DNA from: JAWLGJ01 sp041685145 | Lineage (GTDB): Bacteria; Pseudomonadota; Alphaproteobacteria; Rhodospirillales; Magnetospirillaceae | DNA: 64,000 nt | Assembly (NCBI GenBank): GCA_041685145.1 | Contig: JAWLGJ010000007.1 | Coordinates: 1-64,000 of the forward strand | Direction: 5' to 3' | Position numbers and translations under genes: made by a program | In this document: one piece after another, positions 55,170 to 64,000 of the stretch | Numbering within the stretch: position 1 is the stretch's first letter | How the letters are laid out: each line of letters opens with the position of its first letter | Notes under the pieces: model-generated | The model's input: the letters and a program-made list of their open reading frames with translations, nothing else | Database searches by the model: none | What the model was told of the DNA's origin: nothing

Positions 55170-55613
55170 TCAGGCGCCCTTTTTCTTCTTCTTACTGCTG
55201 CCCTTGGCCACGGCGGCGGCCTCGCGCTCGGCGGCGGCCACCTTGGCGCCATAGCCGGTGGTCTGTTCGGCGATGCGGGCCGACTTGCCCCGGCGCTCGC
55301 GCAGGTAATACAGCTTGGCGCGCCGGACGGCGCCGCGCCGCACCACCTCGATCTGGGCGATGCTGGGCGAGTACAGCGGGAAGATTCGCTCCACGCCCTC
55401 GCCATAGCTGATCTTGCGCACCGTGAACGACGAGTTCAGGGCGTCGTTCTTGCGGGCGATGACCACGCCCTCATAGGCCTGGGTGCGCTCGCGGTTGCCC
55501 TCGACCACCTTGACGTGGACGCGCACCGTGTCGCCCGGCGAGAAGTCCGGCACGCCGCGCTCGGCGGTCAGCTTCGCCATCTGCTCGTTTTCGAGCTCTT
55601 GAATGATGTTCAT
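55170..55613 (-). CDS. rplS: 50S ribosomal protein bL19
   Basis: 147 residues against the usual 115-120. Core fold with [38 protein letters not shown] and [18 protein letters not shown]. The extra C-terminal stretch is Ala-rich and ends [11 protein letters not shown]. Last gene of ffh-rpsP-rimM-trmD-rplS. Confidence 0.96.
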   Translation of the reverse strand: MNIIQELENEQMAKLTAERGVPDFSPGDTVRVHVKVVEGNRERTQAYEGVVIARKNDALNSSFTVRKISYGEGVERIFPLYSPSIAQIEVVRRGAVRRAKLYYLRERRGKSARIAEQTTGYGAKVAAAEREAAAVAKGSSKKKKKGA

Positions 55614-55616
55614 TTT

Positions 55617-56354
55617 TCAGCCCTCAACCTTCTTCGCCGCGACGTACCGCTCCCACAAGTCGGGCCGCCGCTGCCGCGTCACCTCTTCCGCCTGCGCCTG
55701 CCGCCAGGCGCGGATCCTTTCGTGGTGGCCGGACAGCAGAATGTCCGGCACCGCCCGGCCCTGCCAAAGCTGGGGCCGGGTGTAGTGGGGATATTCCAGC
55801 AATCCCCGCTCGAAACTCTCTTCGGTCAGCGATTCCTCCCGGCCGACGACGCCCGGAAGCAAGCGCACCACCGCATCCATCAACACCAGCGCCGCCGGCT
55901 CGCCGCCCGACAGCACATAATCGCCGACGCTGACCTCCTCGGCGCCGTGGGCGTCCAGAACCCGTTGGTCGACGCCCTCGAAGCGCCCGCACAACAGCGT
56001 CACCCGTTCCTCGGCGGCCAGCGCCCGCACCCGCGCCTGGTCCAGCAAACGCCCCCGTGGCGTCAGATACACCAGCGGTCCGCCGCGGTGACCGGCACGG
56101 ATCGCCGCGTCGACGACGTCGGGCCGCATGACCATGCCGGGGCCGCCGCCGACGGGCGTGTCGTCGACGGAGCGGTGTTTATCGCTCGCGAAAGCGCGAA
56201 TGTCCACCGTTTCCAGCGCCCACACGCCCTCGGAAAGCGCCCGCCCGGCCAGCGAATGCCCCAGCGGCCCCGGAAACATCTCCGGGAAGATGGTCAGCAC
56301 CGCCGCCGTCCACGCCGGGCCGCCCGCCGCCCTCGCCTGCGCCTCGTCCGCCAC
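55617..56354 (-). CDS. trmD: tRNA (guanine37-N1)-methyltransferase TrmD
   Basis: 245 residues. Methylates G37 next to the anticodon to prevent +1 frameshifts. SPOUT knot region [14 protein letters not shown] and [32 protein letters not shown]-domain with [27 protein letters not shown] start directly adjacent to the rimM stop. Confidence 0.96.
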   Translation of the reverse strand: MADEAQARAAGGPAWTAAVLTIFPEMFPGPLGHSLAGRALSEGVWALETVDIRAFASDKHRSVDDTPVGGGPGMVMRPDVVDAAIRAGHRGGPLVYLTPRGRLLDQARVRALAAEERVTLLCGRFEGVDQRVLDAHGAEEVSVGDYVLSGGEPAALVLMDAVVRLLPGVVGREESLTEESFERGLLEYPHYTRPQLWQGRAVPDILLSGHHERIRAWRQAQAEEVTRQRRPDLWERYVAAKKVEG

Positions 56355-56870
56355 TCACTTCTCCTCGCCGGTCTCCGCCGGCGGCTCGATCACCAGCCGT
56401 CCCGCCGCCAGGTCCACCGTCGGCACCACCCGGCGGGTGAAGGGGTAGAGGGCGGTGCCGCCGCCCTCCAGGGCCACCTCCAGCACGTCGCCGGCGCCGA
56501 AGTCATGCACCGCCCGAACCGTCCCCAGGCGCTCGCCGTCCCCGGAGTCGACACCGAGGCCGACGAGGTCGGCGTAGTAATACTCCTCCGGGTCCGCGAG
56601 CGCCGGCAGGGCGGCGCGCGGCACCATCAGCCGGCATCCCCGCAGCGCCTCGGCCGCCTCGCGGCTGTCGACGCCCTCCATCGCGGCGACGACGACGCCC
56701 TTGGCCTGGCCGGTGACGCGCAGGCGCCGCCGCCAGGTGCCGGCCTCGTCCTCCACCGGGCCATACGCCGCCACCGCCTCGGCATCGGCGGTGAAGGGCT
56801 TGACCCGCAGCCGCCCTTGGACGCCGTGCGCGCCGACGACCACGCCCAGGCAGACGCGATCCTCCGGCAC
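56355..56870 (-). CDS. rimM: Ribosome maturation factor RimM
   Basis: 171 residues. N-terminal RimM domain (GVVVGAHGVQGRLRVKPFT) and C-terminal PRC-barrel (EEYYYADLVGLGV, VLEVALEGGGTALYPFT, VPTVDLAAGRLVIEPP). Binds bS19 and aids 30S head assembly. GTG start 16 bases after rpsP. Confidence 0.95.
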   Translation of the reverse strand: MPEDRVCLGVVVGAHGVQGRLRVKPFTADAEAVAAYGPVEDEAGTWRRRLRVTGQAKGVVVAAMEGVDSREAAEALRGCRLMVPRAALPALADPEEYYYADLVGLGVDSGDGERLGTVRAVHDFGAGDVLEVALEGGGTALYPFTRRVVPTVDLAAGRLVIEPPAETGEEK

Positions 56871-56885
56871 GGCCGTCCCCCGCGG

Positions 56886-57305
56886 CTACGCCTCGGCCTC
56901 GGCCCCGTCGCCGCCCTCGGCCGGCGCTTCCGCCGGCGCCGGCGCCTCGGCCTCGGCGGCGGCCGCCGCGGCGGCTTCCTGCTGCTCCTTCAGGCGCTCC
57001 TGCGCCTTGGCCTTGGGCTGCGGCTTCTTGGTCTGCTCGCGGCGGGGGCGCGGCGCCATCAGTTCCGCATCGGCCAGGAACTTGGCGACGCGGTCGGTGG
57101 GCTGCGCGCCGACGCCGAGCCAGTATTTCAGGCGCTCGGTCACCAGGGTGAGGCGCTGGTCGTGCTCGCGCGGCACCATCGGGTTGTAGGTGCCCACCTT
57201 CTCGATGAAGCGGCCGTCGCGCGGGCTGCGCGAATCGGCGACCACGATGCGATAGAACGGGCGCTTCTTGGCGCCGCCGCGGGCCAGACGAATCTTCAGA
57301 GACAT
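56886..57305 (-). CDS. rpsP: 30S ribosomal protein bS16 with long C-terminal tail
   Basis: 139 residues against about 80-90 for the core protein. Residues 1-82 are typical ([46 protein letters not shown]). The remaining 55 or so form a low-complexity tail, first Lys/Gln-rich, then Ala/Glu/Pro-rich, a feature shared by many alphaproteobacterial bS16. Confidence 0.96.
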   Translation of the reverse strand: MSLKIRLARGGAKKRPFYRIVVADSRSPRDGRFIEKVGTYNPMVPREHDQRLTLVTERLKYWLGVGAQPTDRVAKFLADAELMAPRPRREQTKKPQPKAKAQERLKEQQEAAAAAAAEAEAPAPAEAPAEGGDGAEAEA

Positions 57306-57345
57306 TCCTTCTCCAATCCTTTTCCTGCTAAATCGAAATCAATCC

Positions 57346-58731
57346 TCAGCCGAAGGGGAAGCCGCCGCCGCCGCCGCCCGGCGGCATCATGCCCGGCGGC
57401 AGGCCGCCGCCCTTGAGCAGGCCCTTCTTCCCCATCTTGCCGACCTTCTTCATCATCCCCTGCATCTGCTGGTGCTGCTTGAGCAGGCGGTTGACGTCCT
57501 GGACGCTGACGCCGGACCCGGCGGCGATGCGCTTCTTGCGCGAAGCCTTGATGACCTCGGGCCGGCGCCGTTCCTTGGGCGTCATCGACAGGATGATCGC
57601 CTCCTGGCGCTTGATCATCGAGTCGTCGATATTGGCCTTCTCGATCTGCCCCTTGAGCTTGCCGATGCCCGGCAGCATCCCCAGCAGGCCCTTGACGTCG
57701 CCCATTTTCTTGATCTGGCGCAACTGGCTGAGCATGTCCTCCAGGTCGAACTGCCCCTTCTGGACCCGCTTCGCCAGCCGCTCGGCCTCTTCCTGCTCGA
57801 TGGTCTCGGCGGCGCGCTCGACCAGGCTGACGACGTCGCCCATGCCCAGGATGCGCCCGGCGAGGCGGTCGGGGTGGAAGCCTTCCAGCCCGTCCAGCTT
57901 CTCGCCGGTACCCAAGAGCTTGATGGGCTTGCCGGTGACGGCCCGCATCGACAGGGCAGCGCCGCCGCGGGCGTCGCCGTCGACGCGGGTCAGGACGATG
58001 CCGCTGACGCCCACCTTCTCGTCGAACTCGCGCGCCAGGGTGACGGCGTCCTGGCCGGTCATGGCGTCGACGACCAGCAGGGTTTCCTGCGGCCGGGCGA
58101 CGTCACGCACGTCGGCGACCTCGGCCATCAACTCCTGGTCGATGTGCAGGCGGCCGGCGGTGTCGAGGATGACGACGTCATAGCCCTCAAGCCGCGCCGT
58201 TTCCATCGCGCGGCGGGCGATGTCCACCGGCATCTGCCCGTCGACCACCGGCAGGCTGCCCACCTCGGCCTGCCGCGCCAGCACGGCAAGCTGCTCCTGC
58301 GCCGCCGGGCGGTAGACGTCCAGCGAGGCCAGCAGCACCTTCTTGCGCTCGCGCTTCTTCAGGCGGGCGGCGATCTTGGCGCTGGTGGTGGTCTTGCCCG
58401 AGCCCTGCAAGCCGACCATCAGGATCGGCACCGGCGGCTGGGCGCGCAGATCAAGCTCGGTGCCCTCGGTGCCCAGGGTCTCGACGAGGACGTCGTGGAC
58501 GATCTTGACCACCATCTGGCCGGGGGTGACCGAGCGGATCACCTCCTGGCCGACGGCGCGCTCCTTGACCGTGGCAACGAAGTCCTTGACCACCGGCAGG
58601 GCGACGTCGGCCTCCAGCAGCGCCACGCGCACCTCGCGCATGGCCGCGTTGACGTCATCCTCGGTCAGCGCGCCCCGGCGGCGCAGCTTATCGAAGACGC
58701 CGCCCAGCCGGGCGCTCAGGCTCTCGAACAT
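57346..58731 (-). CDS. ffh: Signal recognition particle protein Ffh
   Basis: 461-residue SRP GTPase: N/G domains (about 1-295; GLQGSGKTTTSAKIAARLKK, VILDTAGRLHIDQEL, TRVDGDARGGAALS) and the methionine-rich M domain (about 300-461; LPGIGKLKGQIEKANIDD, HQQMQGMMKKVGKMGKK) that binds signal peptides and 4.5S RNA. Ends in a Gly/Pro/Met-rich tail. First gene of the operon, behind a structured leader. Confidence 0.97.
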   Translation of the reverse strand: MFESLSARLGGVFDKLRRRGALTEDDVNAAMREVRVALLEADVALPVVKDFVATVKERAVGQEVIRSVTPGQMVVKIVHDVLVETLGTEGTELDLRAQPPVPILMVGLQGSGKTTTSAKIAARLKKRERKKVLLASLDVYRPAAQEQLAVLARQAEVGSLPVVDGQMPVDIARRAMETARLEGYDVVILDTAGRLHIDQELMAEVADVRDVARPQETLLVVDAMTGQDAVTLAREFDEKVGVSGIVLTRVDGDARGGAALSMRAVTGKPIKLLGTGEKLDGLEGFHPDRLAGRILGMGDVVSLVERAAETIEQEEAERLAKRVQKGQFDLEDMLSQLRQIKKMGDVKGLLGMLPGIGKLKGQIEKANIDDSMIKRQEAIILSMTPKERRRPEVIKASRKKRIAAGSGVSVQDVNRLLKQHQQMQGMMKKVGKMGKKGLLKGGGLPPGMMPPGGGGGGFPFG

Positions 58732-58760
58732 GCAAACCCTTCCGACGCAACGGGTATGGC

Positions 58761-58825
58761 GCCAGTGCGCGAACCCTCGCGGACTGGCGGACCTCCTCGG
58801 AGGCTGAGACGCTTCGCAACCTCAG
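58761..58825 (-). other. Structured 5' leader of ffh
   Basis: Between the promoter and the ffh ATG lie three stems on the minus strand: CTGAG/CTCAG (58804-58825), a small CCTC/GAGG stem (58792-58803), and a long stem formed by GCCAGT and ACTGGC (58761-58766 with 58783-58788) extended inward by CGCGA/UCGCG. It does not contain the SRP-RNA tetraloop motif. Function unknown. Confidence 0.5.
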
Positions 58826-58843
58826 AGAACCAAGCGAACGTGG

Positions 58844-58872
58844 TTATTAGCCGCGCCCCGCGCCAGTGTCAA
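58844..58872 (-). promoter_or_regulatory. Promoter of the ffh-rplS operon
   Basis: Minus strand: perfect TTGACA (58867-58872), 17-base spacer, TAATAA (58844-58849). It gives a leader of about 105 bases before ffh. Confidence 0.6.
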
Positions 58873-58949
58873 CCGCCGGCGCGGAGCCGGGCGAGCGACG
58901 GTGGGCGAAGGTGGGGGCGGGACGCCCCCTCCCAAGGCGCCAATGGCGG

Positions 58950-59324
58950 CTACTCGATCAATTGGCCGGCCGTTCGCAGATAGACCGGCCCGGTTTGGCC
59001 GATGGTCTCGCCGTCGAAGCTCTCGGAGGCGACGTGAATCTCCTCCAGCATTTCGGCGAGCCCCTGAACCTCCTGGTTGATGCGCCCCAGCGCGTTTTCG
59101 ATGGTGTAGGTCAGCTCATGGATGGTGACGAAATCCTCGTCGCTCAGGGTCTCGGCGGCGAGGACGGCGGCGAGGCGTTCGTTGTATTCGGCGAAGTTCG
59201 CCACCGCCACCTCCAGGGTTTCGGCGGGCTTACCCTTGAAATGCTCGGGCCGTTCGTCGGCATGGGCGATGCCGGCGGCAAAAAGCGCCGCCCCCAGGCC
59301 CAGGGCATTGATCAACCGTCTCAT
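58950..59324 (-). CDS. Small periplasmic protein of unknown function (DUF6746-like)
   Basis: 124 residues from the second of two adjacent ATGs, which has AGGAG at the better spacing. Signal peptide about 1-20 (LGLGAALFAAGIAHA). The mature part is acidic and helical: HFKGKPAETLEVAVANFAEYN, LSDEDFVTIHELTYTIENAL, VQGLAEMLEEIHVASE. It recalls small secreted proteins of the DUF6746 kind from marine and alphaproteobacterial genomes, but that match is from memory. No partner genes. Confidence 0.65.
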   Translation of the reverse strand: MRRLINALGLGAALFAAGIAHADERPEHFKGKPAETLEVAVANFAEYNERLAAVLAAETLSDEDFVTIHELTYTIENALGRINQEVQGLAEMLEEIHVASESFDGETIGQTGPVYLRTAGQLIE

Positions 59325-59720
59325 CATTGCTCCTCTCTTCCCATATGCAAATGCGAGGCGATTGCAGTTAAAGCGCAAAAGCGGGCCTCGGGCAAGCCCG
59401 AAATCGCGGCGGGCGGATTAGCCGTCGTAGGGAGTATCGGCACCCCCTTGCGCAGACTGTGCGATCGGCGTCTTGTTGGCATGGGGGCGGGGGTCTCAGG
59501 TAAGGGGACAGGATTCGGCCGGTCTTCCATCGTTTCGGGTAAGTCGCGGCCATCCTTGCGGGTAGGAAATACAAGGAATTTCTAATGAGTACGCGAGTCG
59601 TGCTGGATTCGCGGGGGCCGTTATGCCAAAAGTTGCCCGACCGCAGTCCGGGTCCAGCCCCGGCGATCCGCGCCCGCCCGCCCGCGACTGCCGCAACAAG
59701 ACGACTGAGTGGAGGAGAGC
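59325..59720 (+). other. 396-base gene-free region between the divergent secreted-protein gene and gap
   Basis: No convincing gene, tRNA or named RNA was found. It holds a small GGGC/GCCC hairpin near 59400 and a possible gap promoter: TCTAAT (59581-59586, five of six consensus) with TTGCGG (59556-59561) 19 bases upstream, which would give a gap leader of about 125 bases. Short open frames here have no ribosome site and ordinary chance composition. Confidence 0.4.
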
Positions 59721-60728
59721 ATGACCGTACGCGTTGCCATCAACGGTTTCGGCCGCATCGGCCGCCTGGTGCTGCGCGCCCTCGCCGAGCAGAAGCGCAC
59801 CGACGTGCAGGTGGTGGCCATCAACGATCTGGGCTCGCCCGAAGCCAACGCGCATCTGTTCCGCTATGATTCCGTGCACGGTCGCTTTCCGGGCGAGGTG
59901 ACGGTCGAGGGCAACAGCATGGATGTCGGCTTCGGGCCGATGAAGGTCACCGCCGAGCGCGACCCCACCAAGCTGCCCTGGGGCGAATTGGGCGTCGACA
60001 TCGTCGCCGAGTGCACCGGCATCTTCACCAAGCGCGACAAGGCCGCCCTGCACCTTGAGGCCGGCGCCAAGCGCGTGCTCGTCTCCGCCCCCGCCGACGG
60101 CGCCGACCTGACGGTGGTCTACGGCGTCAACCACGACCAGCTCAAGCCCGAGCACACCATCGTCTCCAACGGCTCCTGCACCACCAACTGCCTGGCGCCG
60201 GTGGCGCATGTGCTCAAGGATCTGTGCGGCATCGAAAAGGGCTTCATGACCACGGTGCACGCCTATACCGGCGACCAGAACACCGTCGATACCCTGCACA
60301 AGGATCCGCACCGCGCCCGCGCCGCCGCGGTCAGCATGATCCCCACCTCGACCGGCGCCGCCAAGGCCATCGGCCTGGTCATCCCCGAACTGGCCGGCAA
60401 GCTGGACGGCACCGCCGTGCGCGTGCCCACCCCCAATGTCTCGATGATCGACCTGAAATTCGTCGCCGGGCGCGAGGTGAACGCCGAGGAGATCAACGCC
60501 GCGATGGCCAAGGCCGCCGCCGGGCCGCTGAAGGGGGTGCTGGACTACAACGACGCGCCGCTGGTCTCGGTCGACTTCAACCACAACCCGGCCTCGTCCA
60601 CCTTCGACGCCACCCAGACCAAGGTGGTCGGCGGCAACCTCGTGCGCGTGCTGTCCTGGTACGACAACGAGTGGGGCTTCTCGTCGCGCATGAGCGACAC
60701 CGCCGCGGCGATGGGCAAGCTGGGCTGA
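59721..60728 (+). CDS. gap: Glyceraldehyde-3-phosphate dehydrogenase, type I
   Basis: 335 residues. NAD motif [17 protein letters not shown]; active-site Cys in [13 protein letters not shown]; catalytic His in [28 protein letters not shown] near the end. GGAGGAG six bases before ATG 59721. The Asp after INDL fits NAD preference. Five bases before pgk, so co-transcribed. Confidence 0.97.
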   Translation: MTVRVAINGFGRIGRLVLRALAEQKRTDVQVVAINDLGSPEANAHLFRYDSVHGRFPGEVTVEGNSMDVGFGPMKVTAERDPTKLPWGELGVDIVAECTGIFTKRDKAALHLEAGAKRVLVSAPADGADLTVVYGVNHDQLKPEHTIVSNGSCTTNCLAPVAHVLKDLCGIEKGFMTTVHAYTGDQNTVDTLHKDPHRARAAAVSMIPTSTGAAKAIGLVIPELAGKLDGTAVRVPTPNVSMIDLKFVAGREVNAEEINAAMAKAAAGPLKGVLDYNDAPLVSVDFNHNPASSTFDATQTKVVGGNLVRVLSWYDNEWGFSSRMSDTAAAMGKLG

Positions 60729-60733
60729 TCCTC

Positions 60734-61927
60734 ATGGCCGCGTTCAAAACCCTCGACGACCTGGACGTGGCGGGCAAGCGGGTGGTGGTGCGCAGCGACC
60801 TCAACGTCCCCATGAAGGACGGCAAGGTCACCGACGCCACCCGCATCGACCGCTCCGCCCAGACCATCCGCGAACTGGCCGACGCCGGCGCGCGGGTGGT
60901 GGTGGTGTCGCATTTCGGCCGCCCCAAGGGCCGGCGCGTACCCGAGATGAGCCTGAAGCCGGTGGCGGCGGCGCTGGGCGAGGCGCTGGGGCGCCCCGTC
61001 GCCTTCGCCGAGGACTGCGTCGGCCCCGCCGCCGAGGCGGTGGTGAACGGCCTGGGCGACGGCGGCGTGGCGCTGCTGGAGAACCTGCGCTACCACGCCG
61101 AGGAGGAGAAGAACGACGCCGCATTCGCCGGCAGGCTGGCGGCGCTGGGCGACGTTTACGTCAACGACGCCTTCTCGACCGCCCACCGCGCCCACGCCTC
61201 GACCGAGGCCATCGCGCGGCTGCTGCCGTCGGCGGCCGGGCGGCTGATGCAGGCCGAGCTGGAGGCGCTGACCAAGGCCCTGGAGGCGCCGGAACGGCCG
61301 CTGGCGGCCGTGGTCGGCGGCGCCAAGGTGTCCACCAAGCTGGACCTCCTGGGCAATCTCGTCGGCCGCGTCGACATGATCATCATCGGCGGCGGCATGG
61401 CCAACACCTTCCTGTTCGCGCAAGGCCTCGACGTCGGCAAGTCGCTGTGCGAGAAGGAAATGGCCGACACCGCCCGCGCCATCCTCGACAAGGCCGCGGC
61501 GGCGGGCTGCGAGATCGTGCTGCCCACCGACGCCGTGGTGGCGCGCGAGTTCCGCGAGAACGCCTGGGCCGACATCGTCACCGTCGACAAGGTGCCGGCC
61601 GACACCATGATCCTGGACACCGGCCCCGACAGCGTGCAGGCCATCAAGCGCAAGCTGGCCGGCTGCAAGACGCTGGTCTGGAATGGCCCCCTGGGCGCCT
61701 TCGAGGTCATCCCCTTCGACGACGCCACCAACACCGTCGCCCAGGAGGCGGCGCGCCTGACCGGCCAGGGGCGGCTGCTGACGGTGGCGGGCGGCGGCGA
61801 CACGGTGGCGGCGCTGGCTCATGCCGGGGTGCTGGAGAAGTTCTCCTACGTCTCCACCGCCGGCGGCGCCTTCCTGGAGTGGCTGGAGGGCAAGGATCTG
61901 CCTGGCGTGGCGGCCCTGAAAGCCTGA
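60734..61927 (+). CDS. pgk: Phosphoglycerate kinase
   Basis: 397 residues. [70 protein letters not shown], and [10 protein letters not shown] at the C-terminal nucleotide site. Interconverts 1,3-bisphosphoglycerate and ADP with 3-phosphoglycerate and ATP. Confidence 0.97.
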   Translation: MAAFKTLDDLDVAGKRVVVRSDLNVPMKDGKVTDATRIDRSAQTIRELADAGARVVVVSHFGRPKGRRVPEMSLKPVAAALGEALGRPVAFAEDCVGPAAEAVVNGLGDGGVALLENLRYHAEEEKNDAAFAGRLAALGDVYVNDAFSTAHRAHASTEAIARLLPSAAGRLMQAELEALTKALEAPERPLAAVVGGAKVSTKLDLLGNLVGRVDMIIIGGGMANTFLFAQGLDVGKSLCEKEMADTARAILDKAAAAGCEIVLPTDAVVAREFRENAWADIVTVDKVPADTMILDTGPDSVQAIKRKLAGCKTLVWNGPLGAFEVIPFDDATNTVAQEAARLTGQGRLLTVAGGGDTVAALAHAGVLEKFSYVSTAGGAFLEWLEGKDLPGVAALKA

Positions 61928-61984
61928 GGGTGCGGACCCGTTCGCGCCTGGCGGCGCTCGCGCGCCCCGCTGGCGCCCTTTCGG

Positions 61985-62013
61985 TTGACGCCTCGGCGCG
62001 GCGCGAATAGGTT
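61985..62013 (+). promoter_or_regulatory. Promoter of lysS
   Basis: TTGACG (61985-61990), 17-base spacer, TAGGTT (62008-62013), about 36 bases before the lysS ATG. Confidence 0.5.
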
Positions 62014-62049
62014 TCCGCACCTCTCGCAGTCCCTGGGGAACCGCCAGCG

Positions 62050-63651
62050 ATGTCCGAGCCGCTTCGCGACCTTGCCCGTGAATCCAACGCCTGGCCGTTC
62101 CAGGAGGCGCGCGCCCTGCTGGACAAGCGCCTGAAGGGCGGGGCGCCCGAGAAAGGCTTCGTGCTGTTCGAGACCGGCTACGGCCCCTCGGGCCTGCCCC
62201 ATATCGGCACCTTCGGCGAGGTGGCGCGCACGGAATGGGTGCGCAACGCCTTCCATCGCCTCGCCCCCGACATTCCCACCAAGCTGTACGCCTTCTCGGA
62301 CGACATGGACGGGCTGCGCAAGGTGCCCGACAACATCCCCAACCGCGAGATGGTCGCCCAGCACCTGGGCAAGCCGCTGACCGCCATTCCCGACCCCTTC
62401 GGCACGCATGAGAGCTTCGGCCACCACAACAACGCCCGCCTGCGCGCCTTCCTCGATTCCTTCGGCTTCGAATACGAGTTCCAAAGCGCCACCGACTGCT
62501 ACCAGAGCGGCCGCTTCGACGACGCGCTGCTGGCGGTGCTGCGCCATTACGACGCGGTGATCGACGTCATCCTGCCCACCCTGGGCGAGGAGCGGCGCCA
62601 GACCTACAGCCCCTTCCTGCCCGTCTGCCCGCGCACCGGCCAAGTGTTGCAGGTGCCGGTGGTCGAGCGCGACGCCGAGGCCGGCACCATCGTCTATCGC
62701 GACGCGGACGGGCGGCTGGTCGAGACGCCGGTCACCGGCGGGCGCTGCAAGCTGCAATGGAAGTGCGACTGGGCCATGCGCTGGTACGCGCTGGGTGTCG
62801 ACTACGAGATGTCGGGCAAGGATCTGATCCCGTCGGTGGAACTCAGCTCGCGCATCTGCCGCATCCTGGGCGGGCGGCCGCCGCAGAATCTGACCTACGA
62901 GCTGTTCCTGGACGAGAACGGCCAGAAGATTTCCAAGTCCAAGGGCAACGGCATCGCCGTCGAGGACTGGCTGCGCTACGCCCCGCCGGAGAGCCTGGCG
63001 CTGTTCATGTACCAGGCGCCCAAGCGCGCCAAGCGGCTGTATTTCGACGTCATCCCCAAGAACGTCGACGACTACCTAACCCATGTCGCCAAGTTCCGCG
63101 AACAGGACGCGGCGGCGCGATTGCAGAACCCCGCCTGGCACATCCACGACGGCGCGCCGCCGGCCGAGGCCGAATCGCCGCTCGGCTTCGGGCTGCTGCT
63201 CAACCTGGCCAGCGTCTGCCACGCCGAGGAACCGCAGGTGCTGTGGCAGTTCATCCGCCGCTACGCACCCGAGGCCGGCCCCGCCACCCACCCGCTGCTG
63301 GACCGGCTGGTCGGCCACGCCGTCGCCTATTACCAGGACTTCGTCAAGCCGGCGAAGACCTACCGCGCGGCCACCCCCGCCGAGGCGGCGGCGCTGGCGG
63401 AACTGGCAGCGGAACTGCGGGCGCTGGGGCCGGGGGCGGAAGCCGAGGCCTTCCAGAACGCCGTCTACGAGGTCGGCAAGCGCCACGCCGAGACCTTCCC
63501 CGACCTCAAGGCCTGGTTCAAGGCGCTGTACCAGATTCTGCTGGGGCAGGAGCAGGGGCCGCGCATGGGCTCGTTCATCGCCCTCTATGGCGCGGCGGAA
63601 TCCATCGCGCTGCTGGAAAAGGCGGCGGCGGGGGAGGATTTGTCGGGCTGA
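62050..63651 (+). CDS. lysS: Lysyl-tRNA synthetase, class I
   Basis: 533 residues. Class I signatures [14 protein letters not shown] (HIGH box, reading HIGT) and KISKSKGNG (KMSKS box). This is the archaeal-type LysRS that replaces the usual class II enzyme in many alphaproteobacteria and spirochaetes. The C-terminal helical anticodon-binding region (about 360-533) is complete. It lies alone between pgk and a convergent gene. Confidence 0.95.
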   Translation: MSEPLRDLARESNAWPFQEARALLDKRLKGGAPEKGFVLFETGYGPSGLPHIGTFGEVARTEWVRNAFHRLAPDIPTKLYAFSDDMDGLRKVPDNIPNREMVAQHLGKPLTAIPDPFGTHESFGHHNNARLRAFLDSFGFEYEFQSATDCYQSGRFDDALLAVLRHYDAVIDVILPTLGEERRQTYSPFLPVCPRTGQVLQVPVVERDAEAGTIVYRDADGRLVETPVTGGRCKLQWKCDWAMRWYALGVDYEMSGKDLIPSVELSSRICRILGGRPPQNLTYELFLDENGQKISKSKGNGIAVEDWLRYAPPESLALFMYQAPKRAKRLYFDVIPKNVDDYLTHVAKFREQDAAARLQNPAWHIHDGAPPAEAESPLGFGLLLNLASVCHAEEPQVLWQFIRRYAPEAGPATHPLLDRLVGHAVAYYQDFVKPAKTYRAATPAEAAALAELAAELRALGPGAEAEAFQNAVYEVGKRHAETFPDLKAWFKALYQILLGQEQGPRMGSFIALYGAAESIALLEKAAAGEDLSG

Positions 63652-63656
63652 GGGCC

Positions 63657-64000
63657 TCAGCCCTGGCGCATCGCCCCGATGCCGGCGCCCACCTCCAGGC
63701 CGCCGAACCAGTCGAGGAAACGGCGCACGTCCTCGCCCCGGAACAGCTTGCCGTGCTGCGGCGCCATGATGTCGATGTCGAGGCGCGAGACCATGCCGAT
63801 CCAGGCGTCGCGCGCCTGCGGCGAGCCCATCCAGCGGCGGTGGAAGCCTTCCATATAGGCGACGTGGCGGTTGAAGTCGTCGACGAACAGGCTGTCGGCC
63901 TCCTCCGGCGGCACCAGGGCGGCGCCGATGTCGCCGCTGAACAGCACCCGCGCCTTGGGGTCATAGACGACATAGCAGCCCGGCGAGTGCAGATAGTGGG
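63657..64000 (-). CDS. Metallo-beta-lactamase-fold protein, ODP/flavodiiron type (5' end missing)
   Basis: C-terminal part only (about 113 residues); the frame is open to the right edge. The visible HYLHSPGCYVVYDPKARVLF, SGDIGAALVPPEE and MAPQHGKLF match the second half of the oxygen-binding di-iron (ODP)/FprA-like lactamase domain, including a ligand-bearing HSPGC and APQHG. Probably an O2- or NO-related di-iron protein or its non-flavin relative. Convergent with lysS, five bases apart. Confidence 0.8.
   Translation of the reverse strand, partial: HYLHSPGCYVVYDPKARVLFSGDIGAALVPPEEADSLFVDDFNRHVAYMEGFHRRWMGSPQARDAWIGMVSRLDIDIMAPQHGKLFRGEDVRRFLDWFGGLEVGAGIGAMRQG

Noticed and set aside
58750..58840. 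4.5S SRP RNA gene next to ffh
   Set aside because: The conserved GGAA tetraloop and AGCAG internal loop of SRP RNA domain IV are absent.

Overview
The window is a GC-rich (about 70% by eye), densely packed chromosomal segment of an alphaproteobacterium, most likely of the Rhodospirillales type. The placement rests on conserved blocks seen together: lptF-lptD-surA-pdxA-rsmA; fabD-fabG-acpP-fabF-mltG-yicC-gmk; ffh-rpsP-rimM-trmD-rplS near leuC-leuD-leuB-asd; chorismate mutase-hisC-tyrC back to back with metX-metW; an Rrf2-led suf operon; and a class I (archaeal-type) lysyl-tRNA synthetase. No tRNA, rRNA, CRISPR array, insertion sequence or prophage was recognised. The first gene (a molybdenum hydroxylase) and the last (a metallo-beta-lactamase-fold protein) are cut by the window edges.

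Layout. 1-5.9 kb: metabolic oxidoreductases and a Sua5-type tRNA-modification enzyme, reading right. 5.9-12.1 kb: outer-membrane biogenesis (lptF, lptD, surA) with pdxA and rsmA; lptG is absent from the slot where I would expect it. 12.1-19.9 kb, reading left: the fatty-acid cluster, then cell-wall and nucleotide genes (mltG, yicC, gmk), then an M23 peptidase overlapping a bactofilin. 20.0-21.4 kb: rpsF-rpsR-rplI, divergent from fabD. 21.5-30.8 kb: cfa, ppk2, a DinG/XPD-type helicase and several small or poorly known genes. 30.8-34.7 kb, reading left: aromatic amino acid genes. 34.8-42.2 kb: metX-metW, a probable degenerate EAL-fold protein, a hemerythrin, glyoxalase II and others. 42.4-48.5 kb: Rrf2 regulator-sufBCDSU-sufT, nearly all coupled by ATGA overlaps, followed by a cluster of perfect hairpins. 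48.7-58.7 kb: msrB, then (reading left) ffh...rplS, panE, leuCDB and asd. 58.9-64 kb: a small secreted protein, gap-pgk and lysS.

The most notable observation is upstream of asd (50.57-50.79 kb, minus strand). It has a good promoter, a strong ribosome-binding site, a 37-codon leader peptide with eight threonine codons in an 11-codon stretch, and, directly after its stop codon, two mutually exclusive hairpins. This is the architecture of a threonine-responsive transcription attenuator like E. coli thrL, but placed on aspartate-semialdehyde dehydrogenase.

Other points worth a look: two promoters whose -10 boxes lie only 6-8 bases from the start codon, predicting leaderless mRNAs for lptF and the helicase; a structured leader before ffh; a palindromic operator candidate before the suf operon; a chorismate mutase fused to a degenerate prephenate-dehydratase-like domain; and a sulfotransferase-like gene behind an unusually AT-rich spacer. 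Function calls come from reading protein motifs by eye. No database search was run.
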